Assembly (NCBI GenBank): GCA_020465985.1
Contig: JAANYP010004450.1
Location: 297,677-361,676 of the forward strand
From: Centrapalus pauciflorus
Taxonomy: Eukaryota; Streptophyta; Magnoliopsida; Asterales; Asteraceae
Direction: 5' to 3'
Length of the DNA: 64,000 nucleotides
Position numbers and translations under genes: made by a program. The notes below the pieces were generated by a model. It saw only the letters and a list, made by a program, of their open reading frames with translations. It did no database searches and was not told the DNA's origin. Every line of letters starts with the position of its first letter. Within the stretch, counting starts at the first letter, position 1. This document shows, piece after piece, positions 1 to 11,149 of this stretch.

Positions 1-100
1 TATGTTGAGATATGTTCTTTATGAAATTAAAAGGAAATTACTTGTTAATTGATCTTTTATATTGATTTTTGTTGCAAGAAATGGCGGCCCTTAGAATTGT

Positions 101-468
101 TTAGGAGCTTTAGATGGAACATCCATAAAGTGCATAGTACCACTTGAAGATAAACCTAGATATAGAACAAGGAAGAATGATATTGCAACAAACGTATTAG
201 GGGTGTGTTCCCAAGATATGCAGTTTATCTATGTATTAACTGGATGGGAAGGGTCGGCAGCTGATGGAATAGTTCTTCGAGATGCTCTTCTTAGGCCACG
301 TGGATTGAAAGTTCCAAGACCGGGTATGTAAATAGATATCAAAACTAAAATTTAAAAGTGTGATAGTGAAATAACTACTATACTTTATTATCATTAGGTT
401 ATTACTTGGTTGATGCCGGATACACAAATGGAGAAGGCTTCTTAGCCCCTTATAGAGGTCAAAGATAA
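101..468 (+). pseudogene. PIF/Harbinger (HARBI1-like) transposase fragment
   Basis: Two exons can be read. Exon 1 (101-323) encodes LGALDGTSIKC, then VLTGWEGSAADGIVLRDALL. A 74-base intron (GTATGT...CATTAG, 324-397) follows. Exon 2 (398-468) encodes YYLVDAGYTNGEGFLAPYRG, then a stop. These are the first and second catalytic-Asp blocks (LDGT and YYLVDAGY) of the DDE nuclease of Harbinger transposases, which cut DNA at TWA targets. The N-terminal helix-turn-helix half and the third block with the catalytic Glu are missing, so it cannot be active. The break lies just before a truncated Myb/SANT-like gene on the same strand, the usual second gene of such elements. Confidence 0.85.
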
Positions 469-473
469 AAGTC

Positions 474-1213
474 ATGAAGAAAGATTGGCAAATTGTTCAT
501 GATATGATTAGTGGCTCTAATACTAGTGGATTTGGGTATGATGTCGTAACCCATTGCGTGATTGCCGAACCCTGGGAGTCGTATCTTAAGGTACATTATA
601 TATTTGTTGTTGTTTTTATGTCTTCAAAAAGTTTCATAACTTTTAATTTTAATTTTATGGTATGTAATAGGTTCATAAAGGAGCCTCAAAATGGAAAAAC
701 AAACCGTTACCTCATTATGAAGACTTGTGTGTTGTTTTTGGAAAAGATCGGGCCACCGGAAATGGAGCTCAAGATTGTATGGAAATGGAAGAAGATGCGA
801 ACAAAGAAGAAGAAATGCAACAATTATTTGACGAGTCCGATGATAATATTGAATCTAATCAAATTCCACGTAGTCGTTCAAGTGTGCCGCAAGAGGTAAC
901 ATCAAAAGGTAAGAAAAGGAAAAGCCAAGTAGATCCATTTATTGACGTATTTCAAGATGCGGTTAACTTTCTTGGAGAGGGGCTTAATAATATGTCAAAA
1001 AAGATGGGTAAGGGTGTAGAACGAGAAGAAGAGTTTGACAAGCAACGTTCCATGATCACAAAGGAAATATCAAAGATTCAATCATTGACTCGGACCGAGA
1101 AGTTCAAAGCATGTGAAAAGTTACGAGCCAATGTTGAAAGGATGAAGTTTTTTTGGGATCTAGACGACGAAGCGGAAAGGGAGGAATACGTGAGGTATAT
1201 TTTGGAGAGTTAA
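474..1213 (+). pseudogene. Truncated Myb/SANT-like (MSL) protein of a PIF/Harbinger element
   Basis: Exon 1 is 474-590 and exon 2 is 671-1213, with an 80-base GTACAT...AATAG intron. Joined, they read about 219 residues. The first 65 (SNTSGFGYDVVTHCVI..., SKWKNKPLPHYEDLCVVFG, KDRATG) match the second half of the Myb_DNA-bind_3/MSL domain. An acidic linker (EEDANKEEE) and a helical, charged C-terminus follow. In PIF-type elements this partner binds the transposase and carries it to DNA (family knowledge). The first half of the domain is absent, and in-frame stops lie just upstream of the ATG at 474. The product would therefore lack a full DNA-binding domain. The rest is open to a normal stop, so decay is otherwise slight. 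Confidence 0.75.
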
Positions 1214-1217
1214 TTTA

Positions 1218-1375
1218 ACTTGGTATGTAGTCTTTTGGTGAATATTTTGGTGACTTTTGGTAGAAACATTCTTGGTACGTAGTCTTTTGGTGAAATATTT
1301 TGGTGACTTTTGGTAAAAACATTAACTCGGTATGTAAGCTTTTGGTGAATTATTTTGGGTTCTATTTTGGGTCAC
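1218..1375 (+). repeat. Three tandem copies of a ~53-bp unit
   Basis: Units start near 1218, 1271 and 1326. Each reads CTTGGTATGTAGTCTTTTGG followed by TGAATATTTTGGTGACTTTT, with the third copy more diverged. They follow directly after the stop of the MSL gene, so they would lie in its 3' untranslated region. Confidence 0.8.
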
Positions 1376-1639
1376 TTAACTTGGTAGAAACACACTTTGG
1401 TTGTGAGGAATATGTAATCTTTTGATCCTATATTTAAATTAATGATATTGATAGAATTATGAATTAATTGTTGACTATCGACTTGTTTGTAATTTTTTTT
1501 CATTTAAAAGATGTAGTATGAATAAATGATTTATAATTAATTAATAAATTTGTTATATTAAAGTAAAATTAAATTATTTATAATTGTATTAACAAATCAT
1601 TCAAGAAATAAACAAACTGAAAAATAAAAATACATAACT

Positions 1640-1860
1640 GAAGGGTAATTATGTCATTTCTCAGGTAAACATTCCAAATCCTTTGACAGATTTGCAAAAC
1701 AAACAGGATTTCAGAAATGCAAATCCTGTTAAATCCTGCAAACCAAACGTCTGACAGCATTTAAAATCCCGATAAATGAAAATCCCAGACAATGCAAATC
1801 CTCTGACAGAATGCAAATCCCACAAAAAAAATCCGCGAACCAAACGCCCCCTTAGGATAA
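1640..1860. repeat. MITE-like remnant rich in CAAATCC/TGACAGA words
   Basis: The words TGACAGA, GCAAATCC and AAATCCTG recur at short spacing. The right edge reads CGAACCAAACGCCCCCTTAG, which resembles the CCAAACGCCACC-TTA terminus of the Tourist-like MITE at 15130-15581. No matching left terminus was found, so the boundaries are guesses. Possibly the right half of a related MITE. Confidence 0.35.
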
Positions 1861-2371
1861 GCACTTAATTTAAATTAAGGTAATTTCCAGATAAATGGGA
1901 TTTAGGATAAACCTAGAAAATCAAACTTATCTCTAAGGCATGTTTATCTAAAACCCCAAAAATCAAATCCTTAATTACATTAATAAAATCCTAAATTAAT
2001 AAAATAATAATTTATTTAATATATCAGATTTATCCATTTAAAACCTTTTAAAAATCCGAAAATTTGAAGATAAATATGAAAAACAATTTTCAAAATTTAG
2101 ACAATTAATTTAATATTTAAAAAGTATTTTAAAAATTAAATAATTATCAAAAAACGAATTTTACTCCAAAAATTTCGAAAAATTAATTAAAAATTAATTT
2201 TTCGGATGTATTTAATATTTAAAAATTAATTTTAAGTTTAAACAATTTAATTTAAAATTAAAAACACCATTAAAATTAAATCAAAATTCCGAAAATTAAT
2301 CAAAACAAATTTCGAAATTTAAGAACAAGATTATCATCTCAAAATTAGTGCAAAGCTCGTTAGGTTAACTT
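1861..2371. other. AT-rich stretch without genes
   Basis: The stretch is very AT-rich (TTAAAATTAA, CCGAAAATTAAT words) with no ORF of note. It lies on the internal side of the minus-strand primer-binding site at 2372-2384, so it could be untranslated leader of that retrotransposon. No gag is recognisable in it. Confidence 0.4.
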
Positions 2372-2384
2372 GGCTCTGATACCA
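2372..2384 (-). other. Primer-binding site (initiator tRNA-Met), minus strand
   Basis: The minus strand reads TGGTATCAGAGCC, complementary to the 3' end of initiator tRNA-Met. It sits one base from the LTR end at 2386, the normal position for starting minus-strand cDNA synthesis in copia elements. Confidence 0.85.
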
Positions 2385-2385
2385 C

Positions 2386-3158
2386 TGTTGGGTTTCCTAT
2401 ACCATTGCTAGGTTAAATTAAAACTTTGCGGAAAATTAAATAACCTAACTATGCAAGAATATAAAACCTTAAGGATCTAACCAAACAAGCTAAGCAACTA
2501 ATTATTAAAATAAAGATATGAATAAGAAAAACTAACCTTTAGAAAATTCGCAATTTTCTCCACGAAGAACGATTGCACGAACAGCCTCTGAATCGAGTAA
2601 CAAGCGTCTAAAGCAAGATCGCTTCTAGTTGTTCACACCCAATGAACAAAAGAAAAGATAATTATAACTTTTCTAAGCTCAGATCTCAGAGTCCCAAAAA
2701 CTGGTATCCCTTGTGATTGTTAGAGAACTTAGAATTGAATGAGCGAGGAATGAAGCAGGCAGGGGCTGCCTATTTATAGGTTTTAAAAACCTACAAATTT
2801 TTTGATCCCAAATCCATGTGGGATGGATTGGTGGCCGGCCCCCCTATTAGGGTTTAGGGGGTGCCCTGTTGACTATCAACTAATTGCAGTTTAGGCCCTG
2901 TACTTCCTCAATTAATTCTATTAGCTTCCGGTTAATTTATTAACTATTAATAAGTTAACAAACTAACCCATTAATCAAATATAATCAATTATTTAGTTTC
3001 TAATTAATTTATTAAACATAATAAATTAACAAACTAATTATCATTATATATTTAAGTTAATCATCTTCTCTTTACAATTCATTGCATGCACCCAAAAAGG
3101 ATCCAGCCTGATAACAATATGTTTACAAATAACTGTGACTTGGACACTAATTCCAACA
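2386..3158 (-). mobile_element. LTR of a copia element (element M), minus strand
   Basis: A 773-base LTR bounded by TGTTGG...CCAACA and next to a primer-binding site, hence a 5' LTR read on the minus strand. A TATA box (TATAAATA, minus, 2771-2778) sits inside. The expected gag-pol should lie at lower coordinates, but only AT-rich DNA and Harbinger debris are there. The element is therefore truncated. I saw no convincing target duplication. Confidence 0.8.
2771..2778 (-). promoter_or_regulatory. TATA box of LTR M
   Basis: TATAAATA on the minus strand, in context CTATAAATAGG, roughly midway in the LTR. This is the expected place for the U3 promoter driving the genomic RNA. Confidence 0.55.
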
Positions 3159-3829
3159 ATTATTGGGAGTGTTCTATAGTTAACTGATTTAACTTCATTA
3201 CCGTTTATCTCTCAAAATTTCACCAGTTCTTTATTACAATTTCTTGTAATACTCTTCAAATGCATTCTGAATCACCTTTCAAATTTGTATTCATCATCTT
3301 CAGAGGAACTGGTAAATATCTCATAAAGACACCATGATTAAAAATTTAGGAGCTATATAAATTCTATTTAATTGCTACTAGTGATACATTTAGATGTTTA
3401 GTCTTGAGTCTGACAGTATGCGGTTTAATAAGTTTGTGTTCAAGATTTGTGATATGTATCCATAACCACTAGAATCTGGTTATCTACAACATTTCGTTGT
3501 GGTGCTCCGTCAAGTTTGCTGACGAGTGTTTAAACAAGTGAAAGGATATTACTTGACTAACTATCACACAATTTGTATACATTTCACATGTAATTTTATA
3601 AAATGCGATTACTTCTTGTCTAAACAATCCTGACTAATCAAGTCTTTATTGTTTTCGACCAGTCAAGTGAATTAAGCTCCATGTAACTTCTTTACATTTA
3701 ATTTTGCATGTTATTAGTTTCATCTATATAATCATGGATGAATATCCAATTCGTATAATCTCTTGAACTAACTTTCAAAAATTAGCAAGTTCGATGAAAT
3801 TTCATTGGAACACTTTAAAAATTTCAAAT
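3159..3829. other. No gene seen
   Basis: Moderately AT-rich sequence with no ORF of interest, no repeat array and no recognisable domain. It lies between the outer edge of LTR M and the gypsy gag relic. Confidence 0.5.
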
Positions 3830-4790
3830 TTACAACAACATAGTAACCTTCTTTATCTGAATTTGACTACTAGCTTGTCCAATTGTCACCTTTGGAGCGT
3901 TCCCCTTTGATTGGGAGGAACCGCCCCCAATAGTCGGCTTGACAGCCAGGGCTTTGCTTTCGGCTGGGAAATCCTTTCTCTCCGGACATCCCCAAGATTT
4001 GTGGCCCGTATTACCACAAATGTAACATTTGCTAGTGTTCTTGGGGTAGTGAGTACGAATACGCCCCATCTCGCCACATCCATGACAGACAAGGGTGCTC
4101 AACGTGCACTCCCCCTTATGATGTTTCCCACATTTTGGGCACGAGTTGAAACTTTCGACGATTGTCGATTTGATTGATTGTGAGAGTATGACTTATGCTT
4201 CTAAGAAGCAATGGAGTACGGACGAGAATCTGCACACCTGGGATAGGAAAAATATGATCGAGGCGGATTTTGAGACCCATGTGTAGCCTCGGTCTTTGCC
4301 TTCTTAGATGAAGGAGTTTCAGGATCCTCTCGGGAAACTTCATACTCCCAAATGCGTGCTAGCTCCACTCTCTATCATAGGTGGGGATGTGCTGCATCTT
4401 GACAAACTCTCTGATCTCCTTTCTGAGACCCTCAACAAAGTATACAATCTTCTTGTCTTCATCGGCAACCAGAGGCCCCACAAACATATCTTTGGAGTTA
4501 AACTCCATGATATAGTCATCAACAGAAAGATTGCCCTAGTGGAAGCTGATGAAATTCCTCTTGATTTTCTAAATAGACACGGCCGGGCAGAATTGTCATT
4601 TAAACCGTATCTTGAATTGATCGCGTGTCATGGGCCTAACCATCTTCTCCCTGACGATTTCAACTTCGACATCTCACCAAGTCAGTGTTTGTTCCTTCAG
4701 TAGGACCGTTCCATAAGCAACTTTCTTTTCTTCCCGACAGTTGTTTACCCGAACGAATTTCTCAACTTCCTTTAGTCAATCCATGGACGG
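3830..4790 (-). pseudogene. Ty3/gypsy-type gag relic with zinc knuckles (element Y)
   Basis: The minus strand encodes a C-terminal gag region. CYICGNTGHKSWGC (C-X2-C-X4-H-X4-C) lies near 4020-4060, preceded by a decayed CHGCGEMGRIRTHYPKN. Upstream are basic, Ser/Pro-rich residues and a capsid-like stretch (FVGPLVADEDKKIVYFVEGL) in a second frame. At least two frameshifts and several stops break it. Gag packages element RNA and the knuckles bind nucleic acid (family knowledge). Protease and pol are not present downstream. Assignment to gypsy rather than copia rests on the knuckle spacing and capsid style and is an inference. Confidence 0.65.
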
Positions 4791-4841
4791 ACGAGCACGA
4801 ACTTTCCCATAAAATCCCGGAGGCCTACACCCAATGAAGGT

Positions 4842-5929
4842 TGTGGGTCCAAAAAGGTTTCCATAGTATATTGTTCTAAGCTGTAGAGGGGGGTGAATAC
4901 AACTAATTAAACTCAACACTATTTTCTCAATGTTTGTGTATATTATTAACAAGTGTTAATTACAAACAAGCTTGACTGCGAAAAGGTTCAAGCTGAGATG
5001 ACAGATACAACAGATGTTTCAACTAGTCTAGGACACACTCAGACCAGATACAATGAATACACTCACTTAGATGAACTCACTGTTTTACAAGACACAGGTG
5101 GACAACTTGAATAAGAACAGCTTGGACACACGTTACTGTTTTATTCAAGCAGACTTGCATGCATGGAAAAACACACTTCAATGCACGATTTGAATTTCTC
5201 ACTCTTGGTTATCCACAATCCTTAGAAGCTTCCTTTTATACTCTTACTGAGAATCTCAGTGAAACTTTTTCATTGGACGATGAGATAGTGAGATGTCTTT
5301 CCACAAAGACAAAACAACTTTTCTGCACATTCTGATAAAGCAGACTTGTCTTCATGTGGCAGAATCTTTGTCTTTTTCTTTTTGTCTCTGTTGCAGAAGG
5401 CTTTAACCAAAAGAGGAATGTCAACTTTGAATCTTTCTTCTTTTGTTTATGCCATTTTGATATAAGAAATGGTCTGTCACCCATTTCAAATATCCACTTT
5501 GTCTTCATGTAACAGAACAGCGTAGGAAGCTTTTGCATCTTCTGTTTTCCACTTTGTCTTCGACTTTGTAAACTGATCTTGTAGTCCAAAACAATACATG
5601 AGGACTTGGAAACATATTTCATAAAGTGTTTAGCCTGTTCACAAAGAACAGAACACTTAGAATTTGTCCAAGCTGCTCAACATAATAGAGCAGTGTAGAC
5701 AGTTTATGTCCAACCTGTTCAATAGAATGAACAGCTTGGGTAATCTGCCTTAGTTGCAACGAATGCAACAGGGTAAACAGCTTTGACTTATATTGCAAAT
5801 CACTTTTCGGGTTTCAATAACGCATTAACAGGCCTTAAATTATACCTTTAAATGCATCAAACAGGTTTGATTAAAAATCTCCCCCTAAGATGTACAGCAG
5901 GTTTGACTGAGACCTTTTTGTGCCTAACA
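4842..5929 (-). mobile_element. Diverged 3' LTR of element X, same family as LTR-A
   Basis: 1088 bases from TGTGGGTCC to GTGCCTAACA. It aligns along its length with the LTRs at 39109-40245 and 59900-61029 (AAGCTGTAGAGGGGGGTGAA, CAAGCTTGACTGCGAAAAGG, shared end GTGCCTAACA). It is visibly more diverged than those two are from each other, so it is an older insertion. A minus-strand TATAAAAGG lies at 5232-5240. A polypurine tract follows at 5930, marking this as the 3' LTR. Confidence 0.85.
5232..5240 (-). promoter_or_regulatory. TATA box of LTR X
   Basis: TATAAAAGG on the minus strand, at the same place as in the two LTR-A copies. Confidence 0.5.
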
Positions 5930-5941
5930 ATCTCCCCCTAT
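5930..5941 (-). other. Polypurine tract of element X
   Basis: The minus strand reads TAGGGGGAGAT right against the LTR. This is the plus-strand DNA primer site of copia elements. Confidence 0.75.
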
Positions 5942-6282
5942 TTGCAATAATCAGTCTAAGCTGATTTTATCAATAATCACTATATATTTTTACAATACAC
6001 TTTGCTGAAATAAAATAACAACATTTGAGTAAAGTAAAGGATCAGTTTCTATATACTGATTTTGATTACAGAAACAACACACGTTTTTACAAGAGTACAA
6101 CTAATGTACTAATGTAGATTACAACTAATTTAAAGTAAAAGTTACAACAAATGCAACAAAGTACAACTAATGTACATAAAATTTCAACATGTTGGACTGT
6201 TGATGGTGGGAGCAAGTAATGGCAAGCCTGTCCAACTGATGGACAGCTTCCATTCTTCATCTACTCAAGTAGTAGATGGACC

Positions 6283-6475
6283 TTAAGGCAGTGGTGGCAC
6301 TCCTTCTTCAAACATTTCTTCAAGCTGTTCCGTGGTTTCATCCATTTCTTCCATTTCAACTCTTAGGAACATGAAACTGGGATGTTGAAGCTCTCCTCTC
6401 TCATAAAACCCCTGAGCTGATCCCAGATAGTTGCTCTCCATTTTACAGATAGTCTAGAGGAGTTGGCAAGTCTAA
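6283..6475 (-). pseudogene. C-terminal fragment of the extra ORF of element X
   Basis: The minus strand encodes a stretch ending in MFEEGVPPLP-stop. It is clearly related to the C-terminus of element A's extra ORF (ending MFEDPPPV), sharing the words for LRGF and AIWDQL. The similarity stops abruptly at about 6475, where unrelated sequence begins. Only the tail of the element survives. The function of this ORF is unknown. Confidence 0.75.
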
Positions 6476-7214
6476 ACCCTAACTTCCTTTACACTACGGC
6501 TTGTGTGCGGCTACCCCTCTTTGGTCCATTTTGTGCCAAAAATTACATTACGAAGCCTAAAAACATTCACACTACCATCTATAACAAGGATCTAAGCTGA
6601 AAATCATCTCTTTGTGGATGTTTTCATCCATTTGGATGATTTTTGGGTTAGAAAGTGGGTGAAGAAAAGAGTTATATTTCTACCGTCTTTGAGCTTTCAA
6701 TCATCAAGGTTAGTGTTTTTATTGTGCAAGTTAGTTCATACTTTTTGAGCAAAATGAGAGTATGGAGCTTCATGGTCATCCATGGAGTTTTCATGGTGAT
6801 TTTGACTTTTTAGATTCAAATTATTTTAAATTGCATAAATTTGATGATAATCTTGAAATATGTATGTTGCGATTATGTTTAGATGCTATTGTAGTTAATT
6901 TGTCATGGTTAAATTCTAGAAAATAAGTTGGAGTTATAAAGTTGGTTGCCTAAATATGCATGTATGCTATAATTTATAAAGTTTGGGTAATTAGCTAGAA
7001 AATTGGTATTATGTGCTAAATGGGTTTTTATTGATATATTAGACACATGTTTAGTGCTTAACATTATGGCAAATTATAGACTATATATAAGGTGTGTATA
7101 ATTGAGCGTAAAAGTATATATATGCATCTAACATATTGAGCGTAATTGTGAAAATGTAATTATAGGTTACATTGTTAAGTTTATCTCATACATTGATTGA
7201 TTGACAACTTGTAG
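6476..7214 (+). other. Possible leader and 5' intron of element Z
   Basis: No ORF. A donor-like CAAG|GTTAGT near 6708 and an acceptor-like CAACTTGTAG exactly before the ATG at 7215 could bound a ~500-base, T-rich intron. This is suggestive only. Confidence 0.35.
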
Positions 7215-8168
7215 ATGTCGAGGAGAACACGCCAAAGAACCCAACAATTTGATGCACCAGTAGAATGGATCCCCAACCTTTTGTTATCCCAACACCCGGA
7301 AGAAATTAGAACGCAATTATTTCTGTATAAGAAATATTCTAGGTGTGTTTTAGTGGAAAAGAGGGTTAGGAGACAGGATTCGAGGATTATGGAGTCCCAT
7401 ATCTTTTTGACTTCTTAGGTAGGGAGGGAGTGTTCGATTTAGGCGGCCCACATATTCATCATGCCGACGTAGTGGAGTGTATGTCTACCCTTAAGAGGGA
7501 GACGGGTAACACGTATAATGAGCTTAGGTTGATACGCACGGTCCCTGGGAGGGACGTGGCGATGCATGCTAGATACGTTCGCCAATTGTTTAATTTAGAT
7601 ACCGGAGTGGGTAACGAAGGGTCTACCCAACGTGGGTACGAGTACAAGTCGGAGGCCCAATTGGCATTTACCGACTTGACCTGGACTGGGGAATGGATTG
7701 CACAGGTGGGTAAAGTGTTCAATCAAACGACTAAGGTAGCGGAAAAGTACACTACCTATAATAGGAGGGATTTGTCCCCTAGGTGCAAGGTACTTCATAA
7801 GATACTCGTGAACAATATTTTTCCACGAGATAGTGACCTGTCTAAGGTCCGGCACCGATACATCACAGTCCTTTACGCCCTTCTCAAGGGTAAGCCCAGA
7901 CTGTCCTTTGCATGGACAGTCATTAATGATATTTGGGCTATGTACGATACGAGAGAGAGGACGATCATCCCCCACGGATGGTTGATCTCTCATTCCTTGA
8001 GAGGATGGGTGCACTTTCGCCCGATTTCATTGCTTCTCCAATCTCGGCGACATACATTACGGGCGCCATGTTCCCCACTCTGAGTTTTAGGGAAGTTGAT
8101 GAGGGGTTCGAGATATTCGACAAAGAAACTAATCAGTCGTATATCGAGGACTACACTGAGGACGAGAG

Positions 8169-8200
<32 letters not shown>

Positions 8201-8451
8201 CCAGAAAGCCGCAAATGAAGCGGGTGTTCGGCGGGAAGATCCGAACAGGGGAGCGTCTACCTCGCACAGTTGAGGCAATGACGATGCTGACTTTAACCGC
8301 GTTATGCAGCGGTTAGATGATCTTGTGGTGGGTCAAGGTGATTTCCGTGAGGATGTGATCCAGACGTTAGATGATATGAATGGGAGATTGACCCATATTA
8401 ATGATAGGGTCAATTATTTGTATGATAGGGTAGATCGAATCTATGACGAGT
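7215..8451 (+). pseudogene. Athila/gypsy ORF1-like protein, frameshifted (element Z)
   Basis: A continuous protein can be followed through three frames: 7215-7385 (SRRTRQRTQQF...), 7385-about 7985 (FDFLGREGVFDLGG..., RCKVLHKILVNNIFPRDSDL) and about 7985-8451 (GALSPDFIASPISATYITGA..., DDLVVGQGDFREDVIQTLDD). The helical C-terminus is charged. The style (LH.I...PR, LLKGKP.L) resembles the ORF1/gag-region proteins of Athila-type elements, but I could not confirm this. An AG microsatellite inside encodes an Arg-Glu repeat. Two frameshifts make it non-functional. Sequence to about 8630 keeps Pro/Tyr-rich coding style (SYADYTMSNYQSYDPAVDTY) and may be its continuation. Confidence 0.5.
8165..8201 (+). 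repeat. (GA)n microsatellite inside ORF Z
   Basis: An almost pure GA run encoding Arg-Glu dipeptides. It lies in the charged linker of the ORF. Confidence 0.9.
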
Positions 8452-8631
8452 AGAGAGCCACGTCATACCAAAATGCCTACTACCAACAGCATAAATGGGC
8501 GTACTGGGAGGGAGTCCGATATCACGAGGATTCTCATGCCGACTGCCATATCAGTCATATGCTGATTACACTATGTCCAATTACCAGTCATATGACCCTG
8601 CCGTAGATACTTATCAGCGCTATCCGACACA

Positions 8632-9387
8632 TGGCTGGTAGGATTTACCAGACCAGATCCCTGTCCACTTATTTCCGCCTCCACCACAAGACCCCGCAGA
8701 TCAAGGCCCGTATGGAGATTTCTTCAGCAGCGTCTTTTGTCCTCCTCCTCCTCTTCCATTCTAATGATTGGGTACTATCTTTCCTTGTTCTTTGTTCTTT
8801 ATTTCCTGTCCTTTTATTTATTTTAATTTTGTAGTTGCATTTAATTTCTTTATTTTAGTAGCGTTTATTTTTATTTAGCCGAGTCCTTTTCTAGATCTTT
8901 AATGAATATTTAGTTCTTCATGTATTCCCGATTTGAGTCTTGTTTGCCGATCAGGCGTGGGAAATGATGATAAATAGAAAATATGTGTACTCGGGAATTG
9001 GTTAGTGTTGATAAGATATTCTATAATTAAGAAAATAGTCGTAACTATTTGCGTTTAGCTAACGAAAACTAGTAATTTTTCATTTTCAGTTTTCAAGTTA
9101 TAGTTTTTAGAAAAAAACAAGGGTTTCTATGAAAAGTGAAAACTTGTTTAGATGATGAAGTTTTAGTATTAAGAAAAATAAGATAGTGATTATAAAATAA
9201 AAAAAAATAGGATAGGTGATGGAACGGTAAGAGAGAGAAAGAGAGCATTATAAAGAAATAGGGTAAGTAGTAGAAAAGTAAGAGAGATAATATGAAAAGT
9301 GGTATTTTAAAAAGTGAAATAAAAATTTATGAAATTGTTGTTAAGTAAACAAGTTTTTCATTTTGTTTGAAAATTTTCAAACAAGTT
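8632..9387. other. No gene seen
   Basis: T-rich and A-rich low-complexity sequence. No domain or terminal repeat was recognised. Confidence 0.5.
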
Positions 9388-9575
9388 CTCTTATGTTCGT
9401 GAGTCTTTGAGTTGAACCTACACTTACTTTATTTTCTAAGTCTCATGTTTGTGAGTCTAGGAGTCTTTGAGTTAAACCTACACTATTTTATTTTCTGAGT
9501 CTCTTATCTTTGTGAGTCTAGGAGTCTTTGTGTGAACCCATACTTAGTTTATCCTTTGAATCTCTTAGTTTTTTT
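9388..9575 (+). repeat. Three tandem copies of a 60-bp unit
   Basis: Units are in register every 60 bases (CACTTACTTTATTTTCT at 9421, CACTATTTTATTTTCTGAG at 9481, TACTTAGTTTATCC at 9541). Each is preceded by GTGAGTCTAGGAGTCTTTG or a variant. Poly-T-rich sequence follows to about 9990. Confidence 0.85.
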
Positions 9576-9999
9576 TCTTAAGTCTATGACTTAATTTTTT
9601 TTTTTTTTTTTTAAAGTTTCTTAGTTTTTTTCTCTTCTTCTTTTAAATCTCTTAGTTCTTTTTCTTTTTTTTTTCTCCTAAACTAAGCTTATCCTATTCT
9701 AGGTTTTGGATTCATTCCTAAACTAAGTCTCGGACCAACATTGATTTTTTTTTTTTATATCCAAGTTTGTCAAAAAAAAAAAAATATTTTACCAAGTTTG
9801 ATATTTTTTTCTTTATTTATTTTTGTTTCGTCCGAGTTTGTAATTTTATTATGATAAGTATGAGTTTGTTTTTTTTGTGATTTTTTTCTTTCGAGTTTAT
9901 TTTTGTTTTTTGTTTTGACTCGAGTTCTATCTACATTGAACTTGTTTCGTTCAAATATTCAAATCAATATGTAATCTTCAAGATCCAATCAAGCATAAA

Positions 10000-11116
10000 G
10001 TGTCAAAGATGTCTTTAGTTGAGAAGCAAGCAACAGTTACAAATGAGGCGAATGTTGAGCATGGCATTATAGATGTACCTGATTATGCAAACTCTACCAA
10101 CTCTGAATCTGGACGTAAGGTACATTCTTCTCTTGATATTCAATCTTGCAATATAGTTAATGAGTTGAATGCCAAATTGTGTGCTCTTAATAACGAACTT
10201 CAAGCGGAAAAGGTTCAATCTAAAGTTTTTCATGAAGACTGAATGCATAATGCATCTGTTTATAGAACTTCTTTGGGAAAAAGATAAGATTAATGATGCG
10301 AATACTAATCTCAAAAGCTGTATAACCATGACAAATGAGGCTAAGGTTTCCTTAAAATCTAAGTTATCTGATCTTTCAAAACGTATTAAGCTATTGCATT
10401 ATGAGAATATTGATAGCAAGGAAAAATTCAAAATGCTTGAAAAGGAAAGAGTTGATCTGTATGTTCGTATCAAAGAACTTAATGATAAATTTCTCAAATG
10501 CGGACAAACAGATCAAACCATTCAGATGAACAGGCCTAAGCAGACACATTTTTATCACTCTAAGGAAGACATCGATTTTGAAAATCCAGAAATTCTTTCT
10601 TGATAAAGTGTCGATGATATTGTCCACTCTGTATGATTTCAATTACATGAGAACGGGATACAAAGCTATTTTTCATAAATCATCTGAAGATGCTTTGAAT
10701 CAAGAAGATCTTAACCGGTATAACATAAAGAATACTCAAAACTTCATGACCTATGAGCAACTGAATGGAAGTTATTCATCTAGAGAACCAACTTTAGATG
10801 ATGATTTCGTGTCGCATAAACATATATTGAAATACTCGCTTAAGCAATTTTGTGATTTGTGTCCTATTAAACCTTGTCATTTCCTGTAATAAGTGGTTGT
10901 GTCTCCAAGGCTAGATATACGCATGTGAAACATCATGTGCATAAGTGTGAACAAAAAAGGTCCACATTCACTCTCCGCTGGGTACCTAAGCATGTCATGA
11001 AGGAAGCAAACTGGAAATGGTTGCCTAAGGCAGAGAACAATGTAATAACTCAAAGTGAGGTACCCAAAGCTAACTTAAATGGACCCAAATTCCAGTGGAT
11101 ACCAAAAGTTACGTGA
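10000..11116 (+). pseudogene. Copia gag C-terminal relic (element G)
   Basis: A coiled-coil gag region spread over three frames: 10000-10242, about 10240-10600 (LKSKLSDLSKRIKLLHYENI, KCGQTDQTIQMNRPKQTHFY) and 10600-11116 (RTGYKAIFHKSSEDALNQED, REPTLDDDFV, NGPKFQWIPKVT). It matches the corresponding part of element D's gag (RGQTEQTIYLNQPKETRFYH, RVPTLDEDFL, FQWI). The Gag N-terminus, zinc knuckle and all of pol are missing. The terminal FQWIPK block ends at 11116 and is followed by GTTTTGCAG|GTAAAT, a splice-donor-like sequence. Confidence 0.75.
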
Positions 11117-11149
11117 TTGTTTTGCAGGTAAATGAATTCTACTTACTTC

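Noticed and set aside
1218..1375. Regular short repeats considered as a CRISPR array
   Set aside because: The units are contiguous tandem copies without unique spacers, in a eukaryotic genome. The same applies to 9388-9575 and 11150-11395.
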